Below are positions 1-8,551 of a stretch of 46,289 nucleotides of DNA, one piece after another. Position numbers and translations under genes: made by a program. The DNA is from Mycobacterium helveticum (GTDB lineage: Bacteria > Actinomycetota > Actinomycetes > Mycobacteriales > Mycobacteriaceae): positions 1 to 46,289 of the forward strand of contig NZ_VMQU01000030.1 in assembly GCF_007714205.1 (NCBI RefSeq). The letters are read 5' to 3'. Under the pieces are notes generated by a model. That model was not told the origin of the DNA. It saw only the letters and a program-made list of their open reading frames with translations, and ran no database searches. How positions within the stretch are numbered: the stretch's first letter is position 1; each line of letters opens with the position of its first letter.

Positions 1-1457
1 GTGGGGGCTTGGGCGGGCTGCCCGGCGGTATGGGGCAGCTGCCCGGTACTCAGGCTGCCGGGCTGGGGAACCTGCCCGCTAATGCCGCACCAGCAGCCGG
101 GGCACCGGCACAGTTGGGACCGGCGTTCTCCCAAGGACTTTCAGCCGGATCGGCGTTGGGGTCGCTGCCGCCTGCGACCGGCACTGGAACGCCGGCCGCA
201 GGGCAAGCAGCCGCAACTCCAGCGGCAGGGCTGACTTCGGGTGCGGGCGTTCCTTCGGCCGGGTTGACAGGAGCAGGTGCGACCCCTCCGGCAGTCAGCC
301 CCGCAGCGCCGGGGCTTGCCACGTCTGGCGGGCCGACGAGTGCTGCACCGGCGGCGATGATGCTTCCGCCCCCGGGTATGGGCGCTCCCGCGGCCCCCGT
401 AGCTGCGGGTGGCGCAAGTGCTGCAGCCCCCGTCGCCCCTGCTGGCAACACGGCCACACCGGGTGGCTCCGCGCCGACAACCGGGCCGGCAGCTGGATCG
501 ACGGTCGGATCGGGTGGGGCGGTGGTTGTGCCGGCAAGTGTTGTCAGCGCCGGAGCTGGCGCCCGCAACCGTGGACGACCGGAGTCAGCCGAACTGGCAA
601 CCGCAAAAGTGTTGGCGCGCAAGCTCCGTCGTGACAGCGACATTGTTAATTACGCGTGCATTGAGTGGGCCGTGGGCGTATTTCGCCGCGAGGCTGGCGG
701 GGCCACCGAGTGCGTGGTGATGTCCAACGAAGGCTTTGGTTACATTCCGCGGGGAGTGTTCTTGCCACGTACTGCCCGTCTGTTGACGGCAGATAAGTTG
801 GTAGACAACCAATTTCGGGAAGGCTGGTTCGGGTCATCCGATCCTGCCGAGGTGCTAGCCGAATATGCACGGCTGCGCGGCCGCGGCGGAACGCATCTGG
901 TTGCCATGGCAGTAACCGCGGACAGCCCCTACGGTCGGGTGCCAGGGGTCGAATACGCGGTTTGTCAACGCGAATTCGATGACGGTGCTTACATCCGCCC
1001 GATTCTCGACGATATGCATATGCATCGTCTCGAAGCGTTGCACCCGGAGGTGTATGCCCGGGTTCAGCAGACGACCTCCACTGAACCTGAGACGCGCATG
1101 GTTGAAAATCAGGTCGTTGTGCCGCTGGCTGTGCAGATGATCGAAGCTGTGAAGATGTCGGGGGAGATGACGCTCGATCTGCGGCAGATGTGGGATGTGC
1201 TGGGCACCGGCGACCACATCTCGGAGGAGGTATGGAACCAGTACCGGATCGCCTCAACCGTGTACTACGTGAACCTCAGCGCGAACCGGCCTCGGCCGGA
1301 GGCCTCCACAGGAGATCGCGAGCGTTATCAGGCGCAGTGGGTCACCGCACGCACGATGGAGTTGCTGCAGGGTTGGGAGCGGCGACCGGTCGACGTAGCG
1401 GATATGGTCTACGCTGCGGCGACGGCCTACCCATGGAGATTTTGGCACCAAATTTGA
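1..1457 (+). CDS. Ala/Pro/Gly-rich ESX-associated protein with conserved C-terminal domains (5' end outside window)
   Basis: The reading frame is already open at base 3 and the first 180 or so visible residues are low-complexity Ala/Pro/Gly, so the true start lies upstream of the window. After a basic linker (near bases 560-640) the protein becomes ordinary globular sequence to the stop, with conserved-looking stretches such as YACIEWAVGVF and DNQFREGWFG and a helical end with several Trp. This build, a long A/P/G-rich stretch followed by a globular tail, is common among mycobacterial ESX-associated proteins, and the tail resembles what I recall as the DUF5632/DUF5631 pair. It lies upstream of eccB on the same strand, separated by toxin-antitoxin genes. 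A role as an ESX substrate or accessory protein is inference; no catalytic motif is visible. Confidence 0.6.
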   Translation, partial: GGLGGLPGGMGQLPGTQAAGLGNLPANAAPAAGAPAQLGPAFSQGLSAGSALGSLPPATGTGTPAAGQAAATPAAGLTSGAGVPSAGLTGAGATPPAVSPAAPGLATSGGPTSAAPAAMMLPPPGMGAPAAPVAAGGASAAAPVAPAGNTATPGGSAPTTGPAAGSTVGSGGAVVVPASVVSAGAGARNRGRPESAELATAKVLARKLRRDSDIVNYACIEWAVGVFRREAGGATECVVMSNEGFGYIPRGVFLPRTARLLTADKLVDNQFREGWFGSSDPAEVLAEYARLRGRGGTHLVAMAVTADSPYGRVPGVEYAVCQREFDDGAYIRPILDDMHMHRLEALHPEVYARVQQTTSTEPETRMVENQVVVPLAVQMIEAVKMSGEMTLDLRQMWDVLGTGDHISEEVWNQYRIASTVYYVNLSANRPRPEASTGDRERYQAQWVTARTMELLQGWERRPVDVADMVYAAATAYPWRFWHQI

Positions 1458-1828
1458 ATTGTTATGGCGCGTGGTCGAATCCGAGCTCGGCTGCGGCGTA
1501 GCGTGAGGTGCCGCGGCGTGCGACGTGGGATGCAGTGATCAGGATTGACCGCCGAGCGCTGGCGAAAACCGTTATAGGAGCACGCCTTATAAGTACGTGG
1601 TAGCTGGGCCTCGATTTGGCGATCGAGGTGATGGCCGGATCGTTGGAGGAGAGACGCCGAGTCGTCACAGTGACGAAATAAGCGGTATTCGCTGGAAGCA
1701 CCCATCCATCCACCGCCGCGGCCACGCGCGCAGGGTTGCCCGAGAAATTGGTGTCTGTTCTCACGCAATCTCGGGGACATTCTTATCGGATTGGGGGCAA
1801 GTTGCGATCGGGGATAGTACGTTGAGGG
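1458..1828. other. Intergenic stretch without a convincing gene
   Basis: About 370 bases between the end of the A/P/G-rich gene and the end of the minus-strand toxin gene. A minus-strand frame is open over most of 1462-1764, but the product matches no family I know and has no evident ribosome binding site. The region is somewhat less GC-rich than its flanks and may be a decayed gene. Confidence 0.4.
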
Positions 1829-2134
1829 TCAGGAAATGAGCGCGGTGACGGCGGTCGTGGTCGTGTCAGCGAGCGCGATGCCGCCGATATTGCCGATGGG
1901 TTGGTCGAGGGCCGCGACAGGAAGCCACTGGATGAGCTCCGGTAAGACAACCCCTTTGGGTTGCAGCACTGTGACGATCATAGCCATTGTGCTGCTGGGG
2001 ATTTCACCGGGAATGAAGGGGCAGATGATCACCTGGCCGGTGGCGGCTGCGAGGTGAATCGTGTTAGATAGTACGACAACGTACAGTTCCTGGTTGGTGT
2101 CGCGGCCTGGCGTGATGTCTCCGGGTGTGATCAC
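1829..2134 (-). CDS. MazF/PemK-like toxin
   Basis: A 101-residue protein with the length and beta-rich pattern of MazF/PemK ribonucleases: an N-terminal PGDI segment, a hydrophobic YVVVLSN strand, and a C-terminal LPELIQWLPVAAL stretch followed by a conserved-looking glycine/isoleucine end. MazF toxins cleave mRNA at short single-stranded sites and are held inactive by the partner antitoxin. The GTG start overlaps the stop of the upstream ribbon-helix-helix gene as GTGA, the usual translational coupling of antitoxin then toxin. The family call rests on size, context and fold pattern more than on invariant catalytic residues, and a divergent MazF subgroup is likely. Its probable role is plasmid maintenance. 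Confidence 0.65.
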   Translation of the reverse strand: MITPGDITPGRDTNQELYVVVLSNTIHLAAATGQVIICPFIPGEIPSSTMAMIVTVLQPKGVVLPELIQWLPVAALDQPIGNIGGIALADTTTTAVTALIS

Positions 2135-2358
2135 AGGCCAGCGGCCCGGTTCGCCTGATAGATCTTCTCCGCGTAGGCGTCGATGTCGAGCGTTGGCACA
2201 GTGTGTGTTGTGTAGTTCTCGAGCGAGATTCGGAGATGCTCGTTGTGCAGGGCTCGTTCGATCATCTCTGAACGATTCAGCCCGGCCGCCTGGGCGTCCG
2301 CATCGGCCGCCGCCAGCACGGCCTCTTCAATCATTACGGACACTTTGGCTTTCGCCAT
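2131..2358 (-). CDS. MazE-like ribbon-helix-helix antitoxin
   Basis: A 75-residue protein whose first half fits a ribbon-helix-helix DNA-binding fold: a short beta strand (KVSVMIEE) and two helices with the typical LNRSEMIERAL turn. The acidic, less ordered second half would wrap the toxin. It is the first gene of a two-gene minus-strand operon and ends in a 4-base overlap with the MazF-like gene. A weak AGGA ribosome binding site lies a few bases before the ATG. Antitoxins of this class usually repress their own promoter, which would lie just right of base 2358; I see no clear operator there. Confidence 0.7.
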   Translation of the reverse strand: MAKAKVSVMIEEAVLAAADADAQAAGLNRSEMIERALHNEHLRISLENYTTHTVPTLDIDAYAEKIYQANRAAGL

Positions 2359-2391
2359 ACCATTTATCCTACTCTGAGCAGGACAGTTGTC

Positions 2392-2666
2392 GTGAGGGTA
2401 CTCCGGCTGGTGGCGCCGACGCAGGTTGCGTTAAATGGTGCGAGGACGACCTACCACAGATTCAGCTTGCCAGTCACGGTTACGGACGGGCCCATGTACG
2501 CCGATGACGACGATTCGGGGCGCGAAACGGTGTACCTGCTAGGTTCGCGTGAGAATGCGCGCCGCCTCATGGCGGCCGTCGCACGGGATAGGGCCGTCGT
2601 CCCGGGCTGGCGAGCCTTACTAAGTCGATGGCCGAACTCGAGGAGATGGTCGGCGGCCAGGAGTGA
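2392..2666 (+). pseudogene. Frameshifted Phd/YefM-type antitoxin remnant
   Basis: One frame, open from a GTG at 2392, carries the conserved Phd/YefM segment ETVYLLGSRENARRLMAAVA and then loses resemblance near base 2600. A second frame continues with LASLTKSMAELEEMVGGQE and a stop at 2664-2666, which is the expected C-terminal end of the same family. Joining the two across a frameshift around 2594-2604 restores a normal antitoxin tail. The N-terminal DNA-binding half is not recognisable. The gene is therefore a broken antitoxin. It sits next to an apparently intact MazEF-like pair, which suggests turnover of addiction modules at this site. Confidence 0.6.
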
Positions 2667-2843
2667 GCTGCGATCCTGATGGGTAGGGCGACTTCGCTTT
2701 TGGGGCGGACTCCGATCGCTGGCGGTCAAGGTCCTGAAAGCCCGGTACCTGTAGCGATCTGGCGCCACTGCGGTGTTCTGGGTTTTCATTCAATTTGGAC
2801 GTGCTGGTAGCGGGGGTGTAGCGGGGGGCGGTACGGTGCCGGT

Positions 2844-4334
2844 GTGCCGTTGAAGTTGGCGTCTAAGACGCAGGTTTCGGGTCATTTCTTTGTTCGGCGA
2901 CGCTTGTCGTTTGCGTTGCTGCGCCGTTCGGTGAGCATGGAGATCAATCCGGTTCGCTGGCACCGCACGCTGTTGATGTTGTCGGCGGTGTTGGGTGTGG
3001 TGCTCGTGGTGGGGGCGTTCGTGTACGGGTGGTTTCGCCCGGCGGGGGTGATCGACGACTCGTCGAAGATCGTTGCTGATCGTTCGTCGGGGGCGTTGTT
3101 TGTGGTGGTCGACAAGCGACTGTATCCGGCGTTGAATCTGGTGTCGGCGCAGCTGATTGCTGGGTCGCCGGATCGGCCGACGTTTGTGGCATCGGGGGAG
3201 ATTGCGAAGTGGCCCAAAGGGCCGACGGTGGGGATCCAGGGCGCTCCGGTGGAGACACCGGCGGTGGTGTCTCCGCAGGTTTCGCGCTGGGCTGTGTGCG
3301 ACACGGCGCCGACGACGGTTGGTGGTTCGCCGTTGGTGACGGGCATCAATGGGCAGTTGTTGCTCGGGGAGGCGGCGGGAGAGCTCGCCGGCAGCGAGGC
3401 CTTGTTGTTGTCTTATGGGCCGCAGGTACACCTGGTGACTAATGGTGTTCGGATGCCGATTGATCTGTCTCAGTCCGCGGTCGCCGGGCCCCTGGGGATT
3501 GCGCCCGGGGCGCAGGCGACGGGGATGTCGCGGGCCCTTTTTGACGCGTTGCCGGCGGGGGGACCGCTGGCTGTTCCCGCGGTGCCTGGCGCCGGTGGGC
3601 CCGGTCAGGTGGATTTGGGGGCGGGGGTTGTTGTCGGTGCGGTGGTGGCGAGCCGGGATGTGGCTGCACAGTCGGACCGCTTTTATGTGGTGCTGGCAGA
3701 TGGGGTTCAAGAGGTCTCGCCTGTGGTGGCTTCGATGCTGCGCCAGCATGATTCGTTTGGTTTAGCCACGCCGCCGCAGATATCGCCGGATCATTTGGCG
3801 CATATTCCGCTGCGTCATGTTCTTGATGTGGATTATTATCCGCGGTCGCCTGTGCGCCTGGTTGATGCGGGCAGTCGGCCGGTTTCGTGTGTGGCGTGGC
3901 AGTGGAGTGTGAGCGAGCGTCAGGCGCGGCTCGCGGTGATTTCGGGTCGGGGGTTGCCCATCCGCGCGGATCAGCGGGCGAAGATGGTGCCGTTGGTGGG
4001 TGCCGGCAATGGCGGGGTGCAAGCGAATCAGGTCTTGGTCGGTGATGGTGCATCGACGTTTGTTAGCACTACTGGTCAGGCATTGGATTCGCCTGCGCGC
4101 GAGACGATGTGGCTGACTAGCTCCACCGGGTCGCGCTATGGTGTGCCGTTTGACGACAATAGCGTGCAGGCGTTGGGGCTGGTGTTATCTCAGGTTCGTC
4201 CGGCGCCGTGGTCGATGCTGCAGGTGTGGCCTGCGGGACCGGAGTTGTCGCGGGCGGCCGCGTTGACGGTGCATAGCCCGTCGGACGCGGTGGCTGTGTT
4301 GCCGACGAAGACCAACGTACGGGCCGGCGGATAG
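2844..4334 (+). CDS. eccB: ESX type VII secretion core protein EccB
   Basis: A 496-residue EccB. It starts with the family's N-terminal pattern (MPLKLASKTQVSGH, then a basic stretch), has one membrane span at about residues 43-65, and continues as a large periplasmic domain containing the two cysteines typical of EccB (WAVCDT and PVSCVAW). EccB is a core subunit of the inner-membrane ESX complex with EccC, EccD and EccE, and its periplasmic part helps form the central cavity. The GTG at 2844 is chosen because it gives the canonical N-terminus. It is the first gene of the ESX operon here; eccCa follows after 13 bases. Length and topology are normal, so it should be functional. Confidence 0.93.
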   Translation: MPLKLASKTQVSGHFFVRRRLSFALLRRSVSMEINPVRWHRTLLMLSAVLGVVLVVGAFVYGWFRPAGVIDDSSKIVADRSSGALFVVVDKRLYPALNLVSAQLIAGSPDRPTFVASGEIAKWPKGPTVGIQGAPVETPAVVSPQVSRWAVCDTAPTTVGGSPLVTGINGQLLLGEAAGELAGSEALLLSYGPQVHLVTNGVRMPIDLSQSAVAGPLGIAPGAQATGMSRALFDALPAGGPLAVPAVPGAGGPGQVDLGAGVVVGAVVASRDVAAQSDRFYVVLADGVQEVSPVVASMLRQHDSFGLATPPQISPDHLAHIPLRHVLDVDYYPRSPVRLVDAGSRPVSCVAWQWSVSERQARLAVISGRGLPIRADQRAKMVPLVGAGNGGVQANQVLVGDGASTFVSTTGQALDSPARETMWLTSSTGSRYGVPFDDNSVQALGLVLSQVRPAPWSMLQVWPAGPELSRAAALTVHSPSDAVAVLPTKTNVRAGG

Positions 4335-4347
4335 GAGGGGGAGAAGG

Positions 4348-5463
4348 TTGTCGACGATTCGTTTCAGCCCGTCTCGGCGGCTGAGGGCGCCCAAAGTTGA
4401 TGGCGGCATGCAGTCGGTACGCGATTCTCCGATCGCGCCGCGCCGGTTGCCGATGACGAAGGCGCAGATCATTTTGCCTGCAGTCATGGGCGCGGCGTTT
4501 TTGGGCATGATGGCCATGATCTTGACTCAACCGGGGCTGCGCTCGGGGCCGATGAGTTTGTTTTCGTTGTTTGTGCCGGTGATGATGATTGTGTCGTTCG
4601 CCGGGGTGTTTATGCAGGGCCGTTTTGGTGGCGGTGATAAGGCGTTGTCTCCGCAGGCGTTGGAAGAAGAGCGCCGTGCCTACATGGACGAGCTCGACCA
4701 GACACGTGATGTGATTCAAAGTGACGCCGAGCGTCAGTTCGCCAATTACCAGTTCTTGCATCCCGAACCGGCGATGCTGCGTGGGTTGGTCGGGTCGCCG
4801 CGGATGTGGGAGCGATCGGGTTCTGCTGAGGACTTGGCGATGCACTTTGGTTTTGTCCGTTTCGGAACCGGTACTTCGGATTTGGCGAAGAAGCTGGCTA
4901 AGCCTCGGTTGGGGGAGTCGGCCGATTATGAGCCAGTCTGCTATGACGCGCTGCGCAAGTTTTTGTTGGAGCAGTCCAAGATTAGTGGGATCGCTAAACC
5001 GCTGTCGCTCAAGGTGATTCCGCTGATGACGTTGGTGGGTGAGGATGGTCCGGACACAGTCCACGGTGTGGTGCGGGCGATGATTTGTCAGGCGGCCTGC
5101 TTCCATTCACCGCAGGACTTGAAAGTCATGGTCGTCACCGACGAACCAGCACGATGGGATTGGGTCAAGTGGTTGCCGCATTGCCAACACGACAAGCTCT
5201 TTGATAGTGGCGGGCCGTTGCGAATGGTGTGGACGTCGCCGACGGCGATGGATGCGGCGGTTGGTCACGAATTGCATGGCGCTCGAAAGAATTACGGGGA
5301 CCCTGGCGCCGCGGACGGGGTACGTCCGCATTGGCTTGTGATCAACGACCAGCTCCGTGTGGATAGTGAATGGGACACGTTGAATCGCAGGGGCGTTGGG
5401 GGGGTCGCGGGCGTGACCTTTGTGCGTGTAGTGGTCAAGGAGGGCGCGGCGGATGACAACTGA
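4348..5463 (+). CDS. eccCa: EccCa: membrane-anchored N-terminal part of the ESX motor ATPase
   Basis: This 371-residue protein matches the N-terminal third of EccC. It has a cytoplasmic arginine-rich start, two membrane spans at about residues 43-90, and the cytoplasmic stalk/DUF region (ERRAYMDELDQTR and on). It stops before any Walker A motif, so it carries no ATPase domain. The TTG start at 4348 has an excellent AGGAGGGG site seven bases upstream (4333-4340). The protein should anchor the separately encoded ATPase half (next gene, 11-base overlap) to the EccB/D/E complex. The split position is unusual: in chromosomal ESX-1, as I recall it, the break falls after the first ATPase domain. Confidence 0.9.
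   Translation: MSTIRFSPSRRLRAPKVDGGMQSVRDSPIAPRRLPMTKAQIILPAVMGAAFLGMMAMILTQPGLRSGPMSLFSLFVPVMMIVSFAGVFMQGRFGGGDKALSPQALEEERRAYMDELDQTRDVIQSDAERQFANYQFLHPEPAMLRGLVGSPRMWERSGSAEDLAMHFGFVRFGTGTSDLAKKLAKPRLGESADYEPVCYDALRKFLLEQSKISGIAKPLSLKVIPLMTLVGEDGPDTVHGVVRAMICQAACFHSPQDLKVMVVTDEPARWDWVKWLPHCQHDKLFDSGGPLRMVWTSPTAMDAAVGHELHGARKNYGDPGAADGVRPHWLVINDQLRVDSEWDTLNRRGVGGVAGVTFVRVVVKEGAADDN
5437..5443 (+). promoter_or_regulatory. Shine-Dalgarno site for eccCb inside the end of eccCa
   Basis: A perfect AAGGAGG lies nine bases before the ATG at 5453, inside the last codons of eccCa. It supports separate, coupled translation of the ATPase half, as opposed to a sequencing error that split one gene. Confidence 0.7.
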
Positions 5464-8400
5464 GTTCACATTGCATGTCAAGCGCGACGGGGCATATGAC
5501 GAGGAGGGGTTTTTCGCGCTCCCCGATACGCTGGACACGGCGTCCGCGGTCGCGTTTGCGCGCAAAATGGCTAGATACCATGCAGATTCGCGGGTAACGC
5601 AAAGTTCGACTGCCGCCGCATCGAAGGTCGTGGATCTGTATGAGATTCTCGGCCACGCTGATCCGGGCGATATCGATGTGGAGGAGGCCTGGGCGGCGAC
5701 GCGGCTGGGTCCGCCGCTGCAAGACGACGAGGGCGAATTGCAGTGGGGTCGGGAGTGGATGCGGTTCCCGATCGGTATTGATCCACGCAATGGACAGCCC
5801 GTGGCCCTCGACTTGAAGGAGACTCACGAGTTCGAGGGGATGGGCCATCACGTCGTCGTCGTCGGCACGACTGGGAGTGGTAAATCGGTGTTTTTGACGG
5901 CGTTGATTACGTCGGCGTGTTTGACGCATTCGCCAGACTCGTTGAAGGTCGCGGTGTTTGACTTTAAGGGTAGTGCGTTGGCGCATTTGGTGGCGGGATT
6001 CCCGCACTGCGTCGCGGCGATGAGCAACTTGCGTAACGATCGCCTGTGGATTGTGAGGATGGAAGATGTCCTCTACGGCGAGATGGAGCGCCGCAAGTCT
6101 TGGCTTGACCGGGCTGGGGTCAGTGACATCGCTGAATATGAGTATTTGCGCATTCACAAGAAGGAGAAGTTGCGGCCGATGCCGCACCTGCTGCTGATTG
6201 TCGATGAGTTCACGCAGATGTTCGCTGAACATGACGGAGCCAAAGCGGTCATGGACGAGGTCGGCCGCCAGGGCCGCTCGCAGGGGCTTCGCCTCGTGAT
6301 GGGGTCGCAGCGGCTGGGCCACCAGATGCAGGGCGGCATCATGAGTAACATCCCGGTGCGGGTGGCGCTGCGAACTGTCGGCGACACCGATTCCCACGAG
6401 GTGTTGGGTAGCGATGAGGCCAATCATCTGCCCAAAAAACCTGCTGGGGCTGGGCTTTTGAAGGTAGGTGCCAACAAGAACCTGACGAGGTTTCAGACGG
6501 CGTTCGTGCTCAAGAGCTATGTACCGCCCCAACGGGCAGCAGCTGCTGCGGCCAGGCAGGAAGCCGGTTACCTTGAGCCACAAGAGTTCCAGGCGGTCGG
6601 TATGCCTGCTCTGCAGATGGCCCGCGACGGCGAGGGCGAGCAGACCAAAATCCCGGAACCACGCGCCATCATTGGCGCCGATGGCCGCACCGTCAAACAG
6701 GTGCAGGCAACGGTGGATTGCTTGAATCGGCTGAATCTTCCTCCACTGCAAGCGATGTGGCTGCCGCCGCTGCAGCCGGTCCCTGCTGATGAGCTGGTGC
6801 GGCGGTTGCGGGGCCAACCGTGGGATGTCGACTATGGCTCGGCCCAAAGCGAGCTCTCGAGGCTGATGTTTCCGGTCGGGATCGAAGACAGGCCGCGCGA
6901 CCACCGCCAGCTTGTCTATGCGCCCAATCTGGCCGAAGGTAACTGCGCGGTCATTGGTATGGGGCAATCGGGTAAGACGGTGGCCATCGCGACGATGATC
7001 TCGGGTGCCGCTTTGTTGTATCATCCTCGGCGGCTTCAGTTCTACGTCATCGCACTCAGCGGGCCGGACCTCAACCTGGTAGCTGGTTTGCCGCACGTCG
7101 GTGGTTTCGCACGCGAGGTGGACCCCGAGCAGGTCAAACGAATCATCGCCGAGATGCTGGCGCTGATCGATCAGCGCGAGCAGGCGTTCACCAAGCTAGG
7201 TCTGACGCTAACCAAGCTGCGTGAACGCAAATTTGGCGGCGTGCCAGGTGAGGTGCCTCAAGACTCGTTCGGCGATGTGTTTTTGGTGATCGATGGCTGG
7301 CCAACGTTTGTGAAGAACTGGGAGCTGTTGGTTTCTGACGTGGAACGAATCTTGGCTAAAGGACCCGATGTTGGGGTGCACGCCATTGTGTCGACCAGTG
7401 GCTGGGTGGCCAACAAATTCCCGTCAGGAATGACCAAGAATTTCACCAGCAACGTGGAGCTCAAGCTCGGTGACAACGATGACATGACGGTCAACAATGT
7501 GAAGGTCGCGCGCGACGTTCCCTTCGGGGAGCAGAAGATGTTCCTCGACGAAGAGGACGACACTGGCGGTGAGGTCGAGCAGGTCAACGTGGTCAAGATC
7601 AGGGGCCGCGGCACGACGATGGAGGGGTACCATTTTCAGGCCGGGTTACCGGAGATAACCGTGCAAGGGCGGCGCGCCGACGTGGCAGCAGCCGTTGAGC
7701 CAATTCAGCGGCTCGCTGGACCTGACAGTGCGGCCGCGCGGGTACGGATGCTGCCCAAAATCGTCGGTATCGACGAGGTCTTCGCGCAATGGGAGCAGCG
7801 TGAGCATGGGCCGGGTGGGGTCGACTGGAGTGGTGTCGTGCCGTTCGGGATTTCAGAAATCGGTTTGGAGCCGGCGGTCGCGAACTTCGCTGCGACCCCG
7901 CATCTGCTGCTTACCGGTCGGCCTGAATGTGGATTGTCGAGCGGGTTGGCCACGGTGGCCCAAGCTGTGATGCGGGTGTACGGGCCCGAGCAGGCCCAGA
8001 TCTATGTGGTGGACCCTCATAATGAGTTGCTGCGCGTGGTCGAAGGTGAACATTTGGGCGCCTACGTTTTCCGGGAGGACCAGGTGCGTGCCTTGGGTGA
8101 CAGCCTGGGGGCGATCCTGACTGAACGTATGCCGATGACAGACCTAAGCCAGGCGGAGTTGGCTGCGGGGACGCGGCGTTGGAGCGGGCCAGAGATCTTT
8201 GTCTTCATCGATCGTGAAGAGACCCTTGCTAGTTGGGACACTGGTGGGTTCGTGGCAGGAACCGGATACCCGTTGGGCCCGCTGGCGCGGTTTATTGCGC
8301 GGGGTAAAGAGGTCGGCCTGCACCTGGTCGTGTCGCGGCGGATCGCTCAGTGGGGCCGCACGCTGACCAATCCGATAATCGGGGAGTTGCTCAAGGCCAA

Positions 8401-8551
8401 AGCACCTGTCGTGGTAATGGACGGCGACCCTGATGAAGGGCCGATCGTCGGCAAAACGAAAGCCGTGCCAGCTGACCCCGGTCGTGGCCTGTACGTCACT
8501 GACCGGATGGTGGCGCCGGTGCAGATCGCGTTCCCGGCGAGCGCCCATTGA
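5453..8551 (+). CDS. eccCb: EccCb: three-domain FtsK/SpoIIIE-type ESX motor ATPase
   Basis: A 1032-residue protein with the three tandem ATPase domains of EccC. Domain 1 has Walker A GTTGSGKS (about residue 139) and Walker B LLLIVDEF. Domain 2 has GMGQSGKT (about 502) and VFLVIDGW. Domain 3 has a degenerate P-loop, GRPECGLSS (about 821), with no lysine, and VFIDREE. EccC recognises the C-terminal signals of Esx and PE/PPE substrates and powers their export. The start is the ATG at 5453, which overlaps eccCa by 11 bases. The stop overlaps the next gene by four bases (TTGA). Domain 1 is expected to be the active ATPase, with domains 2 and 3 serving regulation and substrate binding; that assignment comes from family knowledge. 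Confidence 0.93.
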   Translation: MTTEFTLHVKRDGAYDEEGFFALPDTLDTASAVAFARKMARYHADSRVTQSSTAAASKVVDLYEILGHADPGDIDVEEAWAATRLGPPLQDDEGELQWGREWMRFPIGIDPRNGQPVALDLKETHEFEGMGHHVVVVGTTGSGKSVFLTALITSACLTHSPDSLKVAVFDFKGSALAHLVAGFPHCVAAMSNLRNDRLWIVRMEDVLYGEMERRKSWLDRAGVSDIAEYEYLRIHKKEKLRPMPHLLLIVDEFTQMFAEHDGAKAVMDEVGRQGRSQGLRLVMGSQRLGHQMQGGIMSNIPVRVALRTVGDTDSHEVLGSDEANHLPKKPAGAGLLKVGANKNLTRFQTAFVLKSYVPPQRAAAAAARQEAGYLEPQEFQAVGMPALQMARDGEGEQTKIPEPRAIIGADGRTVKQVQATVDCLNRLNLPPLQAMWLPPLQPVPADELVRRLRGQPWDVDYGSAQSELSRLMFPVGIEDRPRDHRQLVYAPNLAEGNCAVIGMGQSGKTVAIATMISGAALLYHPRRLQFYVIALSGPDLNLVAGLPHVGGFAREVDPEQVKRIIAEMLALIDQREQAFTKLGLTLTKLRERKFGGVPGEVPQDSFGDVFLVIDGWPTFVKNWELLVSDVERILAKGPDVGVHAIVSTSGWVANKFPSGMTKNFTSNVELKLGDNDDMTVNNVKVARDVPFGEQKMFLDEEDDTGGEVEQVNVVKIRGRGTTMEGYHFQAGLPEITVQGRRADVAAAVEPIQRLAGPDSAAARVRMLPKIVGIDEVFAQWEQREHGPGGVDWSGVVPFGISEIGLEPAVANFAATPHLLLTGRPECGLSSGLATVAQAVMRVYGPEQAQIYVVDPHNELLRVVEGEHLGAYVFREDQVRALGDSLGAILTERMPMTDLSQAELAAGTRRWSGPEIFVFIDREETLASWDTGGFVAGTGYPLGPLARFIARGKEVGLHLVVSRRIAQWGRTLTNPIIGELLKAKAPVVVMDGDPDEGPIVGKTKAVPADPGRGLYVTDRMVAPVQIAFPASAH

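Noticed and set aside
50..643. Long minus-strand frame rich in Ala/Pro opposite the first gene
   Set aside because: It is the antisense shadow of low-complexity high-GC coding sequence, with no ribosome site and no family signal.
5435..7096. 553-residue minus-strand open frame inside eccCb
   Set aside because: It is antisense to well-conserved ATPase domains, and its His/Arg/Gln-rich composition is typical of a shadow frame.
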